64,000 nt of DNA from Quillaja saponaria (lineage: Eukaryota > Streptophyta > Magnoliopsida > Fabales > Quillajaceae): the NCBI GenBank assembly GCA_029379385.1, contig CM055607.1, positions 13,268,001 to 13,332,000 on the forward strand, given 5' to 3'. The translations under genes were made by a program, and so were the position numbers. Below are positions 23,257 through 35,644 of the stretch, in pieces; position 1 is the first letter of the stretch, and the number at the start of each line of letters is the position of its first letter. The notes below the pieces were generated by a model. The model was given only the letters and a program-made list of their open reading frames with translations. It did not search any database and was not told the DNA's origin.

Positions 23257-24910
23257 CTATTTGAGCTCAATCTCTTTGTTTGTCGTAACCTCCCGTATCA
23301 CGTGATGCTTGATTGCTATGTGCTTTGCCCTACTATGAAACACCAAATTTTTTGTCATAGTTATAGTTGACTTGTTATCACAAAAGATCTCAGTTGGATC
23401 ATTTGTTGTTCTCCCATATCTTCTAATATTCTTCGAAGCCATATAGCTTGATTAGTTGATCGTACGGCTGCTATGTACTCTGCTTCCGCTGATGATTATG
23501 CTATACAGTCTTGCTTCTTTGATGTCCAAGAAAAGAATCCAGACCCCAGTGTGAAAGCATAGCCTGAGGTACTCTTTAAATCAACCACTGATCTAGCCCA
23601 ATCACTATCAGTATATCCAAATAGTTTTGAGTCGTCAATAGGCTTGAACCATATTCCATAACTCATGGTACCTTGTAGATACCTTATAATTCTTTGTGCA
23701 GCTCCAGAGTGGATTTGACTAGGGCTTTGCATGAATCTTAATAGTAGGCTTGTAGCAAATATTATATCAGGCTTTGTAGTAGTGAGATAGAGTAAGCTTC
23801 CAATAAGGCTTCTGTAGCGAGAGGCATTCGCTTTTTTAGCTCCATCATCCTTTCTTAGTTTTTCATTAGCGATTGGAGAAGTAGACACGAACTTGCAGCC
23901 ATTCATGTTGAACTTCTTTAGGAAAGTCTTTGTGTACTTCTTTTGCGATATGAATATTCCTTCTTTTTCTAGACTTATGTCGATACCAAGAAAATAGTGT
24001 AACATACCCAAGTCAATCATCTCAAAAGTTTTCATCATATCCTCCTTGGATTCTTGAATTATCTTCTCACTGTTCCCTGTATAGATAAGATCATCCATAT
24101 ACAGAGAAAATATGAGAGTGTCAGAGTTACCTTGGGTCTTGATGTATAGAGTTGGTTCACTCTTACTCCTCCTGAAACCATGATCAATGAAGTATCCGTT
24201 GATGCTACTATACCAGGCTCGCGGTGCTTACTTTAACTTATACAGAGCTTTCTTTAGTCTATAGACTTTGTCTTCTTCTCCTTTTTCCCTATGAACCCTT
24301 GTGGTTGCTCTACATAAATCTCTTCTTCTAATACTCCATTTAGAAATGTGGATTTGACATCTAGTTGGTGGATTCTCCGTTCATTCTTTGCAGCTAGAGC
24401 AGTTAAAGCTCGAATAGCATCTATTTGTGAAACAAGAGCAAAAGTTTCATTATAGTCGATACCTGGAAGTTAGGAGTAGCCTTTAGCAACCAATCTTGCC
24501 TTGTGTTTTTGAATTGAACCATCAAGGTTAAGTTTTGTTTTGTAGAGCCACTTAACTCCTATGATATTTTTTTCTTTAGGTCGGTCAACAAGCCCCCAAG
24601 TTTCATTTTTCTCGATCATTCTTAGTTCTTCATTCATAGCTTGCATCCATTCTTCTTTCTTCAATGTTGCTTTGAAACTTTTTGGCTTTAAGACAGTATA
24701 GTTGCATGTTTCATATATTTCATTAATCGATCTCATTCTTCTTGGAGGTGATTCCATGCTAGAGCTTTCTTCAGAAGAACTTGGTGACTTTGGAGGAGCT
24801 GTAATTGCTTCGTCATTATTAGTAATTTCTTGTGTTTTAGTAGGTGGTTACTAAATAGTTTATGGGATATTTTTTCTCTCAACTTTTTCGTCGTCCCAGT
24901 TCCACAAAGC
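23257..24910 (-). pseudogene. Nested copia RT and RNase H
   Basis: 24757-24470 opens the RT region (EEWMQAMNEELRMIEKNETW, then GVKWLYKTKLN). 24098-23496 has the end of RT (YFLGIDIS, then SLIGSLLYLTTTKPDI) and the start of RNase H (YTDSDWA). 23442-23257 has the FCDNKSTI motif and H-I-A-I-K-H-H. The part carrying the catalytic YVDD motif, near 24100, is broken: the frame starts M-D-D. Stops and frameshifts separate the blocks. Confidence 0.88.
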
Positions 24911-24931
24911 ATTTTCGTCAAGTTCTATGTC

Positions 24932-25800
24932 TTAACTAACTACCAGCTTCTTTGTTTTTAAGTTGTAGATTCTATAGCCTTTTGATTGAGTGCTATAACC
25001 CAAGAATATTCCTTTCTCACTTTTTTCATCAAGCTTGCTTCTTTTCTGATGAAGAATATGAATGTAGCATATGTAGTAAAAGACTCTAAGATGTTTTGTT
25101 GAAGGCTTCTTACCGCTCCAAGCTTCAATTAGTGTTTTATTTTTTACCGCTTTTGTTGGACACCTGTTTAGTAGGTAGACAATGGTATATACTACTTCAG
25201 CCCAAAATTTCTTTGGAAGACCTTTATCGCCAAGCATGGATTTTGCCATCTCCATTACGATTCTACTTTTCCTTTCAGAAACTTTGTTTTTCTCTGGTGC
25301 ATACTCGACTATTTATTGATGCTCAACTCCTTCATTTTCACAAAATTTGTTGAATGCATTAGAGGTGTATTCAGTACCTCTATCACTCCTTAGCATTTTG
25401 ATTTTATGGCCACTTTGAATATTTTAAATATTTTGAATACTTCAGATCTTTCTCGAATAAAGTAGACCCTTCTCATTCTAGAATAATCATTAATGAAGAG
25501 AATGAAGTACCTGTTTCAACTATCAGTAAGAGTTCCCATAGGACCACAAACATCTGTATGCACGAGCTCCAGTGGTTTCTTGGCCCTCTAAGTGCTTTCA
25601 GAAGGAAATGATTGCCTTTGTTGTTTTCCAAGTATGCAGCCTTCACATACTCCTTCAACTTTATTTATGCTTGGGAAATCTCGCATCATGTTCACGAATC
25701 ACACATTTGAGCTTTCATGGCTGTATTTGTAGCATATGTCCCCTAAAAAGGAAATTTTCTACTCCTCATCTTTACTCGAGCTATCTCTTAGCTTTTATCA
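24932..25800 (-). pseudogene. Nested copia integrase
   Basis: 25255-24932 reads LPKKFWAEVVYTIVYLLNRCP and the C-terminal GIFLGYS...GYRIYN motif of copia integrases. The catalytic core lies at about 25800-25260 in broken frames. Confidence 0.8.
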
Positions 25801-25984
25801 TATATCGTGCAAGTATCCCCTTCAAAGTGTAGTACATGGCCATGTTCCATCAACTGACCAACACTTAATAGATTTTGTGCTAAACTTGGAACTAAGAGTG
25901 CATCTTTAATTAACTTCGTACCTCTTGTAGTTTTGACAGCAACAGTTCCTTTGCTAGTCACATTAAGGCAGTGATCGTTTCCTA

Positions 25985-26956
25985 GTTTAATGATTGATCA
26001 GTATGATGTGTCGAGCTTTGAGAAGACACTTTTAGTTGGTGTCATGTGATTGTTACAGGCGCTATCAATGAGCCATGTAACATCACTCTTTTAAGATGTT
26101 GCTTGACATATGTAGAACGTATTTTCTACATTTTCGTGCTCTTGCTCAATGTCGACTTGATCTTTAGAGTAGCTTGCACGATGATTGTCTTTAGAACGAC
26201 AATTTTTTTCAATATGGCCAATCCTTTTACAATGTCGGCATTGCGTCTTCCTGCGATTCCAACAATTTTTCTCTAAGTGATTTTTCATTTTACAAATTCT
26301 ACATGGAGCATATTTTTTCTTCCTTTCACTTTAATTTTTATATTTTTCTCCTCAGTATGATTTTTCTCTTGAATCTCCTCCATTATATTTAGATTTTTGA
26401 GACCTCATATTAGTTTTAAACTGAAAGGCACTCTTTTATTTCCTCTATTGTGGCAACAATAAGATCAAATTTCTCAGTAATAGTAATTAATATTATTTAT
26501 ACTATTTTTTAATCAGAAATATCATCTCCATAAGCTCTCATTTGATTAACTATCTTTTTAACTTTTGAATAAAAATCCTTTAAGGTCTCAAAAAAAAAAA
26601 AAAAAAAAAAATTCCCTTTTAAGATTTACAAAATCCCTCCTTCAAGATTGTAGTTTAATTGTTCGTTCCCATGCTTCTTTAGCAGTAGTTGCTCCAATTA
26701 TTCTTGGAAAAATATATTTTGCCAAAGCCTATTGAATGACATAGAGTGCATGTGCTTCTCGTTGCTCCTCATTATTTTATTTTTCATGCTAAGCATTTGT
26801 CAAAGTAGTTCTATTTTGTGGAATAGTAATCCCATCACGGACAATATTCCACAAACCTTGAGACATGAAATATGTCTTCATTTTGATACTCCAATAGTCA
26901 TAGTTTTCACCAGAGAAAATTGGTAGAGGAACAGATTGATTAGATATGGATGCCAT
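25985..26956 (-). pseudogene. Nested copia gag and protease
   Basis: A gag start is visible at ATG 26956 (MASISNQSVPLPIFSGENYD). 26288-26091 carries a zinc knuckle (C-R-H-C-K-R-I-G-H-I-E-K-N-C), and about 26090-26030 encodes W-L-I-D-S-A, the protease site. A 20-plus run of A at 26590 and other changes break the frame. Confidence 0.82.
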
Positions 26957-26993
26957 AGATTTAGTGAGCCTTCGCCCAAGTATTGAACGAACA

Positions 26994-27005
26994 AAGCTCT
27001 GATAC
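26994..27005 (-). other. Primer-binding site of nested copia element
   Basis: On the minus strand TGGTATCAGAGC sits three to four bases after the 5' LTR end at 27009; complementary to the 3' end of initiator Met tRNA, as in most plant copia elements. Confidence 0.85.
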
Positions 27006-27008
27006 CAC

Positions 27009-27529
27009 TGTTAGTTTTGGGAAAGATGTTTGAATAATTGGATAATTGATTTGGGATTTAGTTGAATTAGTTGTGTTGAAGGTATATTTAGGAGGTAGAA
27101 TTTTAATATGCTAAAAGGAAATATGAGAACACAGGACTTAAAAATAATAATTATATTAGATAGTTGGAAAGATATACAAAGGAATCAAAGGCTTATATTT
27201 TTAACTTAGCTTACAAAGAACTTCTATTGCCTATTTATAGGCATAAGTTCACCGACTTATCAAGGCTTCCATGAAGCCTCCATATTCTGCCGACATAATA
27301 CAGTTATCTACAAGGTTCTAGACATAGCTTATAGCCTTAACATGCTGCCATATATGGCTTTACTGCCAAGTTAATTAGTAGCTGACATATAGATAATTCT
27401 AGACAATATGGTCTTTGTCTTTACCGCCATTGGTAAAGAATTCTAGGAATTTCAATTAAGTATGTTGACTTTCTTCAAGGCTAATGTATATTGTATTGGA
27501 TTATTCTAAAACATATATTAATTTCAACA
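27009..27529 (-). repeat. Nested copia 5' LTR
   Basis: 521 bp, TG...CA ends, flanked outside by TACTT at 27530-27534. Confidence 0.92.
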
Positions 27530-27534
27530 TACTT

Positions 27535-28840
27535 CCAGTACTTCCCAAGTTGATGCACCTTTGATTTAATACACTCTGATTTATGGGGTCCTTCACCAAT
27601 CCTATCTCATTTAGGATATAAATACTTTGTTTTGTTCATCGATCATTATACACTGATTTACATGGATTTATTTTTTACTGTGCCAAATCAGATCTCACAA
27701 AGATAGCCAAAACCTTTATCACCATGATTGAAACACAATTTGGGAAATAATCAAAATATTTCATTCAGATCTTGTGGGGAGTTTCGTTCTTCACTATTAC
27801 ATGCTTTTTTTCAAGAAAATGGAATTTTACCACAACAATATGTGCCTAAACTTCTAAACAAAATGGTGTAATTGAAAGTTAAAAATTGTCATATTTTTAA
27901 ATTACTCGCACCCTTTTGATTGATTCTCATGTTCCATCTAGTTTTTGGGTTAAGTTTGTTCATACAGCTATATATCTCATTAATCGTCAACCTACACCAG
28001 TTCTGGGTAACAAGTCTTCATGGTCATTACTGTACAATAAATCATCAGATTATACTTGATTGCAAGTTTTTGGTTGCATATGTTTTGTATTACTTCTTCC
28101 ACTTGAACGAAATAAATTATTTTCTAATGTTGTAAAGTGTGTGTTTTTAGGTTATGGTGATAAACAAAAAGGCTATCTTTGGTATGATCTGTCTTATAAA
28201 TGCATGAGAATTTCTCGTCATATCACTTTTGTTGAGAACTCATTCTTTTATGACTTATTTTTAGATTTTCAAGATCCTTTCCATGACTCCAAGTCCTCAC
28301 AATATTCTTCCTTACCTACATTTTTTGACAATCCTATTATTAACAAGCTAGGTATTGAGGTTTCTTTAGTAGTGGAAATGCCAACCATGTCTTTTCCTGG
28401 TCACAATCCTGAAAGTTATGTCTTAGTTTCTCACACCATTTCCACCCATGAATCTACACCCTCAAATGAATCCCTTGGTCCACCACACTGGTATGATCCT
28501 TCCCCTTCTTTTCTTACTACCATTTGTTCTACATTCATTCCCTCTACCTATAAGCAAGTAGTGGAGCATGAGTGTTGGAGACAAACAATGGATGAAGAGC
28601 TCATTGCACTTGAAACTAATCAAACTTGAGAATTGGTTTCTAAGCCAAATGATGTTTATGTGATTGGAAGTAAATGGGTATACACTATTGAAGTCAAATC
28701 AGATGGTTCAATAGACCGATATAAAGCTCGACTTGTTACTAAGGTTACAAATAGGAATACGTGATTGATTTTGAAGAAACTTTATCACCAGTAGCTAAAA
28801 TCACCATTGTTTATACCCTCTTCGTAGTAGCTTCAGCATC
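27535..28840 (+). pseudogene. Outer copia integrase and N-terminal RT
   Basis: Resumes right after the nested element with the integrase core (H-S-D-L-W-G-P-S-P, then F-I-D-H-Y-T) in broken frames. 28060-28629 encodes the C-terminal motif VFLGYGDKQKGYLWYD. RT begins at about 28540 (HECWRQTMDEELIALETNQT, then GSKWVYTIEVKSDGSIDRYK) with an in-frame stop near 28629. It is cut at 28845 by the solo LTR. Confidence 0.85.
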
Positions 28841-30056
28841 GCAATTGTCACACCCCTCACGGAGGCATGACTGGCCAGAGGATTGGATAACCAAACCATC
28901 GTAATCCTAAATTTAAAACAAAGTAACAAAAATGACTCTTGACCCAGCTAAAGAATAAAAGTAATTTTTATAAAACAAAAGTTCACTGTAAAAGTTTATT
29001 TTCTGAAACCATTAACAATTTATCGAAAATTTTGGCAGAGGTTCCCTGCAATATGGAACATGCCTCAAAATACAAACACATATATTCATGATTTCACACA
29101 ACAATAACATAAAGACGACAAGGAGCTCCATCCACATCATAAACAAGACAAAATACTGACTTTTACATCATATGAAATTAGATACCCCGCAGTTCTAGTG
29201 TGATTGCAAACTTTCATCCTTCATATCAAGTTTGAGATCCTAGAAAATACCTTGCCATACTTTGTCGGTAAGTCACCAGCTTAGCAATGCCATATACAGA
29301 ACTCCTATTACTAAAAAATTCACAAGAGTAGGGTGAGTACTACGGACTCCGTGAGTGAAAAATCGTACTCAAATAGTACTAGCATCACTTAACACAAGTA
29401 TATAACATACATAGTCAATTAACATCATGTGACAATGTTCATGTCTTAATTCAAAATATACGTACACATTTGTAATCGTCATAAATTCACAACTTACATG
29501 ATTCATAGTATCACAAATTAATTAGAACAATCATAGCATAAAAAACAAACAAAGGGTCATCGAGTAACTCAGCCCATCATCCCCACCGGGTATTTACGCC
29601 CCCACACAATATATTAATTTTCGTACATAATCCGTCCTATCAGGACTGAACACTCAAACTTTTTAAAAATATTTATCAAAATCAAAATATTTCAGAATTT
29701 CAAATTAACATATCCTAGGTGCACCTAGATCTAAGTTCTGGAAATAAAACTCATTTATTAGAAAATTTTCAATTTGTTGGCCCTTATTAACCACAAACAA
29801 TTTCAATCAAGCTTGATTCAAATAACTCACTAAAATATTGTACTTGCATATTTATTTAACTACACATACAATTACACATAATAATCTAGCCCCCGAAAGC
29901 AACAATTAACCATTCACCTTTATCCGATTTCATTTGTCACTTACACTTGCGTTCATGCATCTTATCAGGTCCACATTAGGATCTGGAACTGAAATTCATA
30001 TTTCCAAATAACACTTAGTTCATAAACGTTATTGTTATAATCTTTTAATTACTAAG

Positions 30057-30084
30057 CTTATATATCAACTTGTTGATATATAAG
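30057..30084. repeat. Perfect palindrome, 12-bp arms
   Basis: CTTATATATCAA, CTTG, TTGATATATAAG inside the solo LTR. Could form a small hairpin; no known role. Confidence 0.85.
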
Positions 30085-30192
30085 TTTTTTTATGAAAGTT
30101 TTCTGTTAAGCTATCACATGTCAAATAGTATGAATTGTACTTTATGTGGTAAGGTTGATCATGAAGAGACATTTTAAATGTCTTGACAATAC

Positions 30193-30248
30193 ATAGAATA
30201 GAAAGAAACTATTAGAAAAGATAGAATAGAAAGAAACTATTAGAAAAG
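30193..30248. repeat. 28-bp tandem duplication
   Basis: Two exact 28-bp units (each starting ATAGAATAGAAAG) lie head to tail at 30193-30220 and 30221-30248, inside the solo LTR. Confidence 0.9.
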
Positions 30249-32750
30249 ATAGAAAACACTAGTGAGATAGAAATATTAAAATTGTCCAAATTTGGGGTTT
30301 GAACCAGTGTTCACTCTAACAGTCATATCTTTCTCTAGGAAATTTCAAATCCTATTTCGTAAAATTTATAAAATACTAGACACATGTAACTTTATAATAG
30401 TAAATTTTTAGATTTATATATCAATACAGTTTATTCTTTAAAGTTGCATCAAATTTTGCAAAATGCAGGATTTTGGCAACTCTGACCTTACCTTAGTTAA
30501 TTGAACATAACTTTGTCTAGGAAAAAGGAAATCGAATCACTGTTGTTGGATTTATTAATAGACAGGTATAGCTTTCTAGATATGTATCATATATATTATT
30601 TGGATATATATACTATTACAGTTAATTATTTAATGTTTACTATTTTAGGCATTTCACAACCTGCTTGAATATATGTAGCTTTATCAAGTTGAAACATTAA
30701 CTTTAGAATGTTAGCTAGCTTTCTTATTTAGAAACTTTTCCTAACTCAACCTTGAACTCACTCGATTCTTCACATAAACAAAAACAAAGCACTCATAACT
30801 TTCTGGTTGAAAACCTTTGATTCCGATATTTATAGAATTCTCACTCTTGGGAATTAAATTACGAAACTCCCCAGTCTAGTAGTTTCAAGATGTTTGGAAC
30901 AACTTTTATTCGTAGGTCCTAAACTAATTCCATCCACAACCCTTGACGAAGTCTTCTAGATTGGCTGAGATTCATAAAAAAAAATCATTACATGACTTAG
31001 CCAAAGTCTAATAGCTCTAATTAACAATATACTTATAACCAAGTTACGAAATTTTGTAGATAATATCTCAAGATCCTATGCTACACTTTCTCTTTTGAAC
31101 TCCTAGACTAATTCAGTCCATAAAATATCTGAAATACCCAATTTATATGAACCATAAAATCTGATCCCTGCCTTCTCTTTCACAACCACTTAACCAAAAT
31201 TGATTTATTCTTTGCTCTTAACATTCCATCGAATATCTCAAAAATACTGTTTCATTTCCTATTAAACATATTCCAAATATTAAATTCCTAATCAAATTAA
31301 TTACTTAGAATTCATTAAACTTTAAGACGTACAAGTTCTAAATTAGCATGCTTAAACCTTAAGCTTTCAATTCCTATGAATTGTAAACATAATCTTTACT
31401 CTATATATTTCTTGATAGTAATCTTTGATTTACAACTAACGACTCCTCTAACTTCCCCTATGTTTAAGTTCTTAACCTATCACTTACAACCATAACTCTC
31501 TTAGTTAAGGATTTCATATTCTAAGAAATAATTTAAATTACACTAAAAGCCCATACCTATAACTTCATGAAGGATAAAAGGTATATAAATTCAACATATG
31601 CTAAGAAATAATTTGAGCAAGGCAGCACCAGCTGCCACTCTTACTCAACCTTCAGCTAAGTCAAGAACAAGAAAAGGTGATACTAATCCAAGGTGTAAGC
31701 TAGACTGAACTAGTATGATTTGAGGAAATAAAATACACAGTAAAGGAAAGAAGAGAATTGGTTGCTATAAGAAGGCACACGATAGGATTCAAGAAGATTA
31801 AAACAAGGGAGCAGGGAGTTACCATAAGCTATAATTGGCTGAATTGGAAGGAAAGGAGCCAACGTCCTGCACTAAGACATGTGCTCCCCTGCTCTTAAAC
31901 TTAACTCAAGCATAGTCAAGCCACAAAGGAGGGAACCGATACTAAGCACCACCCAAAACAGGGCTCTAACATTTCGACAGTAACTGAACCTTCAAGAGAA
32001 CTGCTCTCCCCTCAACTCCACACACAAACACAGCTCAAGAACGAAGAGATCAAGTTGCCCAAAATAGCCTAAAACAAGAAAAAGGATAGCAAGTTCTCGG
32101 CCAGCAACTTCAAAACCCAGAGCAAGGAATTAAATAAGGACCAGTCGACTAGTTGCTGCCACCTGTGCAATTTACTATCTTGGCCAAGAAAGAGACTGCT
32201 TACCAAATACAAGATGCGGCTACAAGGGACAAACAAAGTAGCTTCTCTTTTGGGCTGTCTCGGCCGAAGTTGAGAAAGCACCTAGTTTCTCTAGAATGAC
32301 CGAAGCAGGCGAGGAAAACAAAAGAGGCAATGGAAAACAAATGGGGGGGAGCCTGGGGGAGGGGGGCGGAATCAGCCAAAATAGAAGGAAAAGGAGAAAA
32401 GAAATTAAAAACAAAAAACAAAGTTAGAGTCACCATAAAAAAAAAAGGATGGTGTATGTTTATTCTTTAATTTAAGTGTGTGTATATATATATATATATT
32501 TTTATAAATGCTTATTTTATTCCTACATGTGTTTTACCTTTTTTATAAAAATTACACTATATATATATATATACTCTAATTCACATTATTTATTAATTTA
32601 CTCCCTTCTATACTCATGTTATTTTCCACCATCTCTCACATACACATCGATACTTATTAATTTTTATAACTAAAAATTTTACGTTACCTAAATCTTGACA
32701 TTATTACTTCAAATATTCCTAACTTCACAATACCGAGTTATAATAGCAAT

Positions 32751-33960
32751 GGCCTTTGCATCAAATGGAAGTGAAGCATGCTTTTCTTCATGAACATCTC
32801 AAAGAAACTATTTACATGGAACCGCCTCCTGGTTTTCCACCATCTAATCCAAAGTTGGTGTGTAAACTTCGTAAATCCCTTTATGGTCTAAAGCAGGCTC
32901 CCCGTGCTTGGTTTGAAAATTTTCATTCCACCATTACTTTAGCTGGCTACAAACAAAGTTCAAATTATCATTCATTGTTCACTCGTCATACTTCTAAAGG
33001 AATTATTATTCTACTAATCTATGTTAATGATATGATTGTGATAGGGAATGATAACAATGTCATTTCTGAGTTGAAGAGTTTTTTGCAAGTCATCATTCCA
33101 TAGTGAAGAATCTTGGATCACTCACATACTTCTTGGGACTAGAGGTCACTCATTCTAAAAGGGGTTATTTCTTGGCTAGCGAAGGTTTATTTAAGATTTG
33201 ATACAGTTGGCAAATTTGACATACTATAAAACTTGTGCTACACTAAGGGAAATTAACTTAAAGTTGGCAGAAGGATGGTGGACATCCTATTTCTAATCCG
33301 ATTCTATATAGAAGATTGGTAGGAAGTCTAATTTATCTTACAATTACTCAACCAGAAATCCCATATGCCATCCAAATTGTCTGTCAATTTCTTTTTGACC
33401 CCCCACAACATCATCTTACGGCATTTCATCAAATTATTCGGTACCTCAATAGCACAATGGATCGTGGTTTGTTCTTTCCTTCAAATTCTTCTCTTTCTCT
33501 TACTGCCTTTGCTGATGCAAACCATGCTAGTTGCCTTGGCACTAGGCGCTCCACCTCTAGTTGGTGTACTTCTTGGGTGCTTCACCAATCTCGTGGAAAT
33601 GTAAGAAACATGACTGTGTTGCTAAATCATTGACGGAAGCAAAATATCACTATATGTCCTCTATTAGCTCAGAAATTGTTTGTATTCAAAGACTTCTCAT
33701 GCATTTTGGTGTTGTCCTTCCACATCCAACAATTCTTTATGTCGATAATACTAGTGCCATTCAAATAGCTACAAATCCTGTGCACCATGAACGAACTAAA
33801 CATTTAGTAGATTGTCATTATATTCATGAGCTTGTACCTTGTCTATGTATCATCTCATGATCAGATTGCAGACCTTTTTACCAAGTCCATGACTCTTGCT
33901 CGTCATAACTATTTGATTGGCAAATTAATGCTTGTAGATAACAACAAGCATCAATCTGAG
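32751..33960 (+). pseudogene. Outer copia RT C-terminal half and RNase H
   Basis: 32756-33103 has KHAFLHEHLKETIYMEPPPG, LRKSLYGLKQAPRAW and the catalytic region as L-I-Y-V-N-D-M, where Y-V-D-D is usual (Asp to Asn in the first position). 33316 onward has LIYLTITQPEIPYA and F-A-D-A-N-H; 33561-34014 carries the second half with Y-V-D-N-T-S-A and H-E-R-T-K-H. Frameshifts near 33110 and 33560 break it. Confidence 0.87.
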
Positions 33961-33965
33961 GGGGA

Positions 33966-34291
33966 TGTTAATGGAATCAGATCAGCCAAAATTATGGAAT
34001 CAATAATTAGATAAGATCGTGTAACAATTCATGGAATAGTTGACTGATTTCCTACAAGGAAATCAATTATGGCAAAGATGATTTCCTACGATTATGACAA
34101 AGATTAATCACATGTCAATCAGCAATCATCCTATAATTATGTGTACATACATATTGTTTCTATTTCTGTGTAGTTGACTTAGACCTTCAATATTGCATAA
34201 ATAGGTGTAAGATTGTAACAGATGAATATAGAAAAAACAGAACCTTTTGGTACTCAGTCATATATGATCATTGGTTTCCTTCTTTGTAACA
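33966..34291 (+). repeat. Outer copia 3' LTR
   Basis: Begins TGTTAATGGAATC after the purine tract GAGGGGGA and ends TTTGTAACA; 326 bp. The base after it resumes the unit A/C shared sequence (TTCAAGTAACGATTG, compare 49090), which fixes the end to within a few bases. Confidence 0.8.
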
Positions 34292-34716
34292 GTTTTCAAG
34301 TAACGATTGTTTCGTTTTACTAAGAGTCTTTATAACACATGCCTGAAAGTTGTTTTCAACTAGAATAGAAAGAATAAGAGGAAAAAGAAGAATCGTCGCC
34401 CATTTTGTGTTTATAAAGTATTGATTAGGTCCTTTGCATGTACCTGTCATTTACAATCATAGACTAGGTGAATCTATCATATGCCTTGTAAGATCTAAAG
34501 CAAATAACAGTTCTCAAATAGAACTCCATATGCTTTTAGTGAAGTCCAAAGTTTTTCTTTAGCTCGATCAGGAGAGATGATGAATATAAGGTAAACTCCG
34601 AAGAGCCGCTAGAGTAGAGGGAAGAGATGATCCAAGCAATCCCACAATTCATGCAGTTTATGTTTCATTTTCCTGTTAGCTGACTTTATACTTATTACTT
34701 CTCTGAACAATTGATA

Positions 34717-34914
34717 TTAATTCTGGAAAATCTTATGTTCTGAGGGAAAATTCTTCATGGCTTTCTGTCTGCCTTCAACTTTGCTCAGATCCCATACCTG
34801 AGTTTCTTGTTGGGGTGTTGAATTCACAATGTGACAACTAATCCTTGCTTGCCATTGCCATCATGAATGACTGCATCAAGTAAAAGCCGTACTTCAATTT
34901 GTGTCCACTTCAAT
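34717..34914 (-). pseudogene. Last exon of a ClpP3-like gene, unit A copy
   Basis: Counterpart of 49529-49743. Minus-strand reading starts I-E-V-D, and passes Q-E-T-Q-V-W-D-L-S; stops and indels interrupt the middle. The upstream exons present in unit C are absent here: the sequence jumps from the last exon to the equivalent of 50342. Shows that unit A once carried the same SINA-ClpP3 pair as unit C. Confidence 0.7.
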
Positions 34915-35644
34915 ATGGTATACAGATTTTAAGTTTGCATGTCATGAATCTTTGCAGATAGCTTCAAGATTTAATCGCTCCATGCAAACCAATGCTATTG
35001 AGTATTATTTATAAAGCAGAACTTAAACAAAATGAAGAAAGATATTATTCAGCAACTGTGAGAGTTTATTCAAGGGCATCTTCACAAAATAAAGAGATAG
35101 CCAAAGCCAAAAAACTTAAAAAGAACCGATCCAATTTGATGCTCTGTTAAAATTTATATGACTCTTTGACATCATAAAAATTTCTATTTTTTCTTTTTCT
35201 TCTTCTTCTCTCTCCTATATTATGTATATAATGTATATACACACATATCAAACAAAGTGTCTTTTCTATAAACTCTACCATGGAACATTGAGTAAAGCTT
35301 AATGAAGACATCTCAAAAACAGGAAAGCAAGTCACTAGCAATGCCCTTTCCTCGTCTCTGTTTTTTTTTTTTTTTTCACTTTAGCTAGGCATATATCTAG
35401 AACAGTAACACCTTATCAAATGACATCTATTTGATAGAGCCCAACGTTTATAAATCAAACTGTCCAAAATTTAGCAGTGCACCATAGCCACTAAACACAG
35501 GAAAAGAACATTATTGCATGGCATCAGTTGGCCAAAAAATCAGGCCAATCCTCTCTAAAATAACACCCTAGACAAAAAGTTAAGCAAACAAAAAGAACCC
35601 ACCGGATGTCTCAATCTCTCAATGGAAGGGTTACAGAAAGCAAG

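Larger units (their letters stand above)
22649..27534 (-). mobile_element. Ty1/copia retrotransposon nested inside the outer copia element
   Basis: LTRs of about 515-521 bp at 22654-23170 and 27009-27529, with TACTT on both outer sides (22649-22653, 27530-27534). In minus orientation the right LTR is 5': it starts TGTTGAAAT, ends CTAACA at 27009, and is followed by the initiator-Met primer site TGGTATCAGAGC (27005-26994). Coding order on the minus strand is gag, protease, integrase, RT, RNase H, the copia order. Full length 4876 bp. LTRs visibly differ from each other and the frames are broken, so it is not recent. Confidence 0.93.
28841..32750 (-). mobile_element. 3.9-kb solo LTR, probably Ty3/gypsy with long LTRs
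   Basis: The block 28846-32745 (3900 bp) begins TGTCACACCCCTC and ends CCGAGTTATAATA (the final CA seems mutated), with GCAAT on both sides (28841-28845, 32746-32750). Sequences on either side join to restore the reading order of the copia RT. No gag or pol signal inside. Plant gypsy LTRs often end GGGGTGTGACA next to the primer site, which would put this one in minus orientation; that is inference. Long pyrimidine-rich frames on the minus strand near 32070-32436 do not look like a real protein. Confidence 0.82.
21190..34291 (+). mobile_element. Ty1/copia retrotransposon (outer), decayed, split by two insertions, 5' LTR not found
   Basis: Plus-strand gag (21338-21862), protease/GAG-pre-integrase (about 22030-22650), integrase (27535-28629), RT (28629-28840, then 32751-33110) and RNase H (33316-33960), followed by a purine tract CTGAGGGGGA and the 3' LTR 33966-34291. 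A copia element (22654-27529) and a solo LTR (28846-32745) interrupt it. Many stops and frameshifts. No copy of the 3' LTR was seen left of gag, so the 5' end was lost; the element-unit A border is somewhere in 20762-21190. The right border is supported by unit C near 49087. Confidence 0.9.

Noticed and set aside
32069..32436. Overlapping minus-strand frames with hydrophobic Phe/Leu-rich start
   Set aside because: Inside the 3.9-kb solo LTR and caused by pyrimidine bias; three overlapping frames are open at once.
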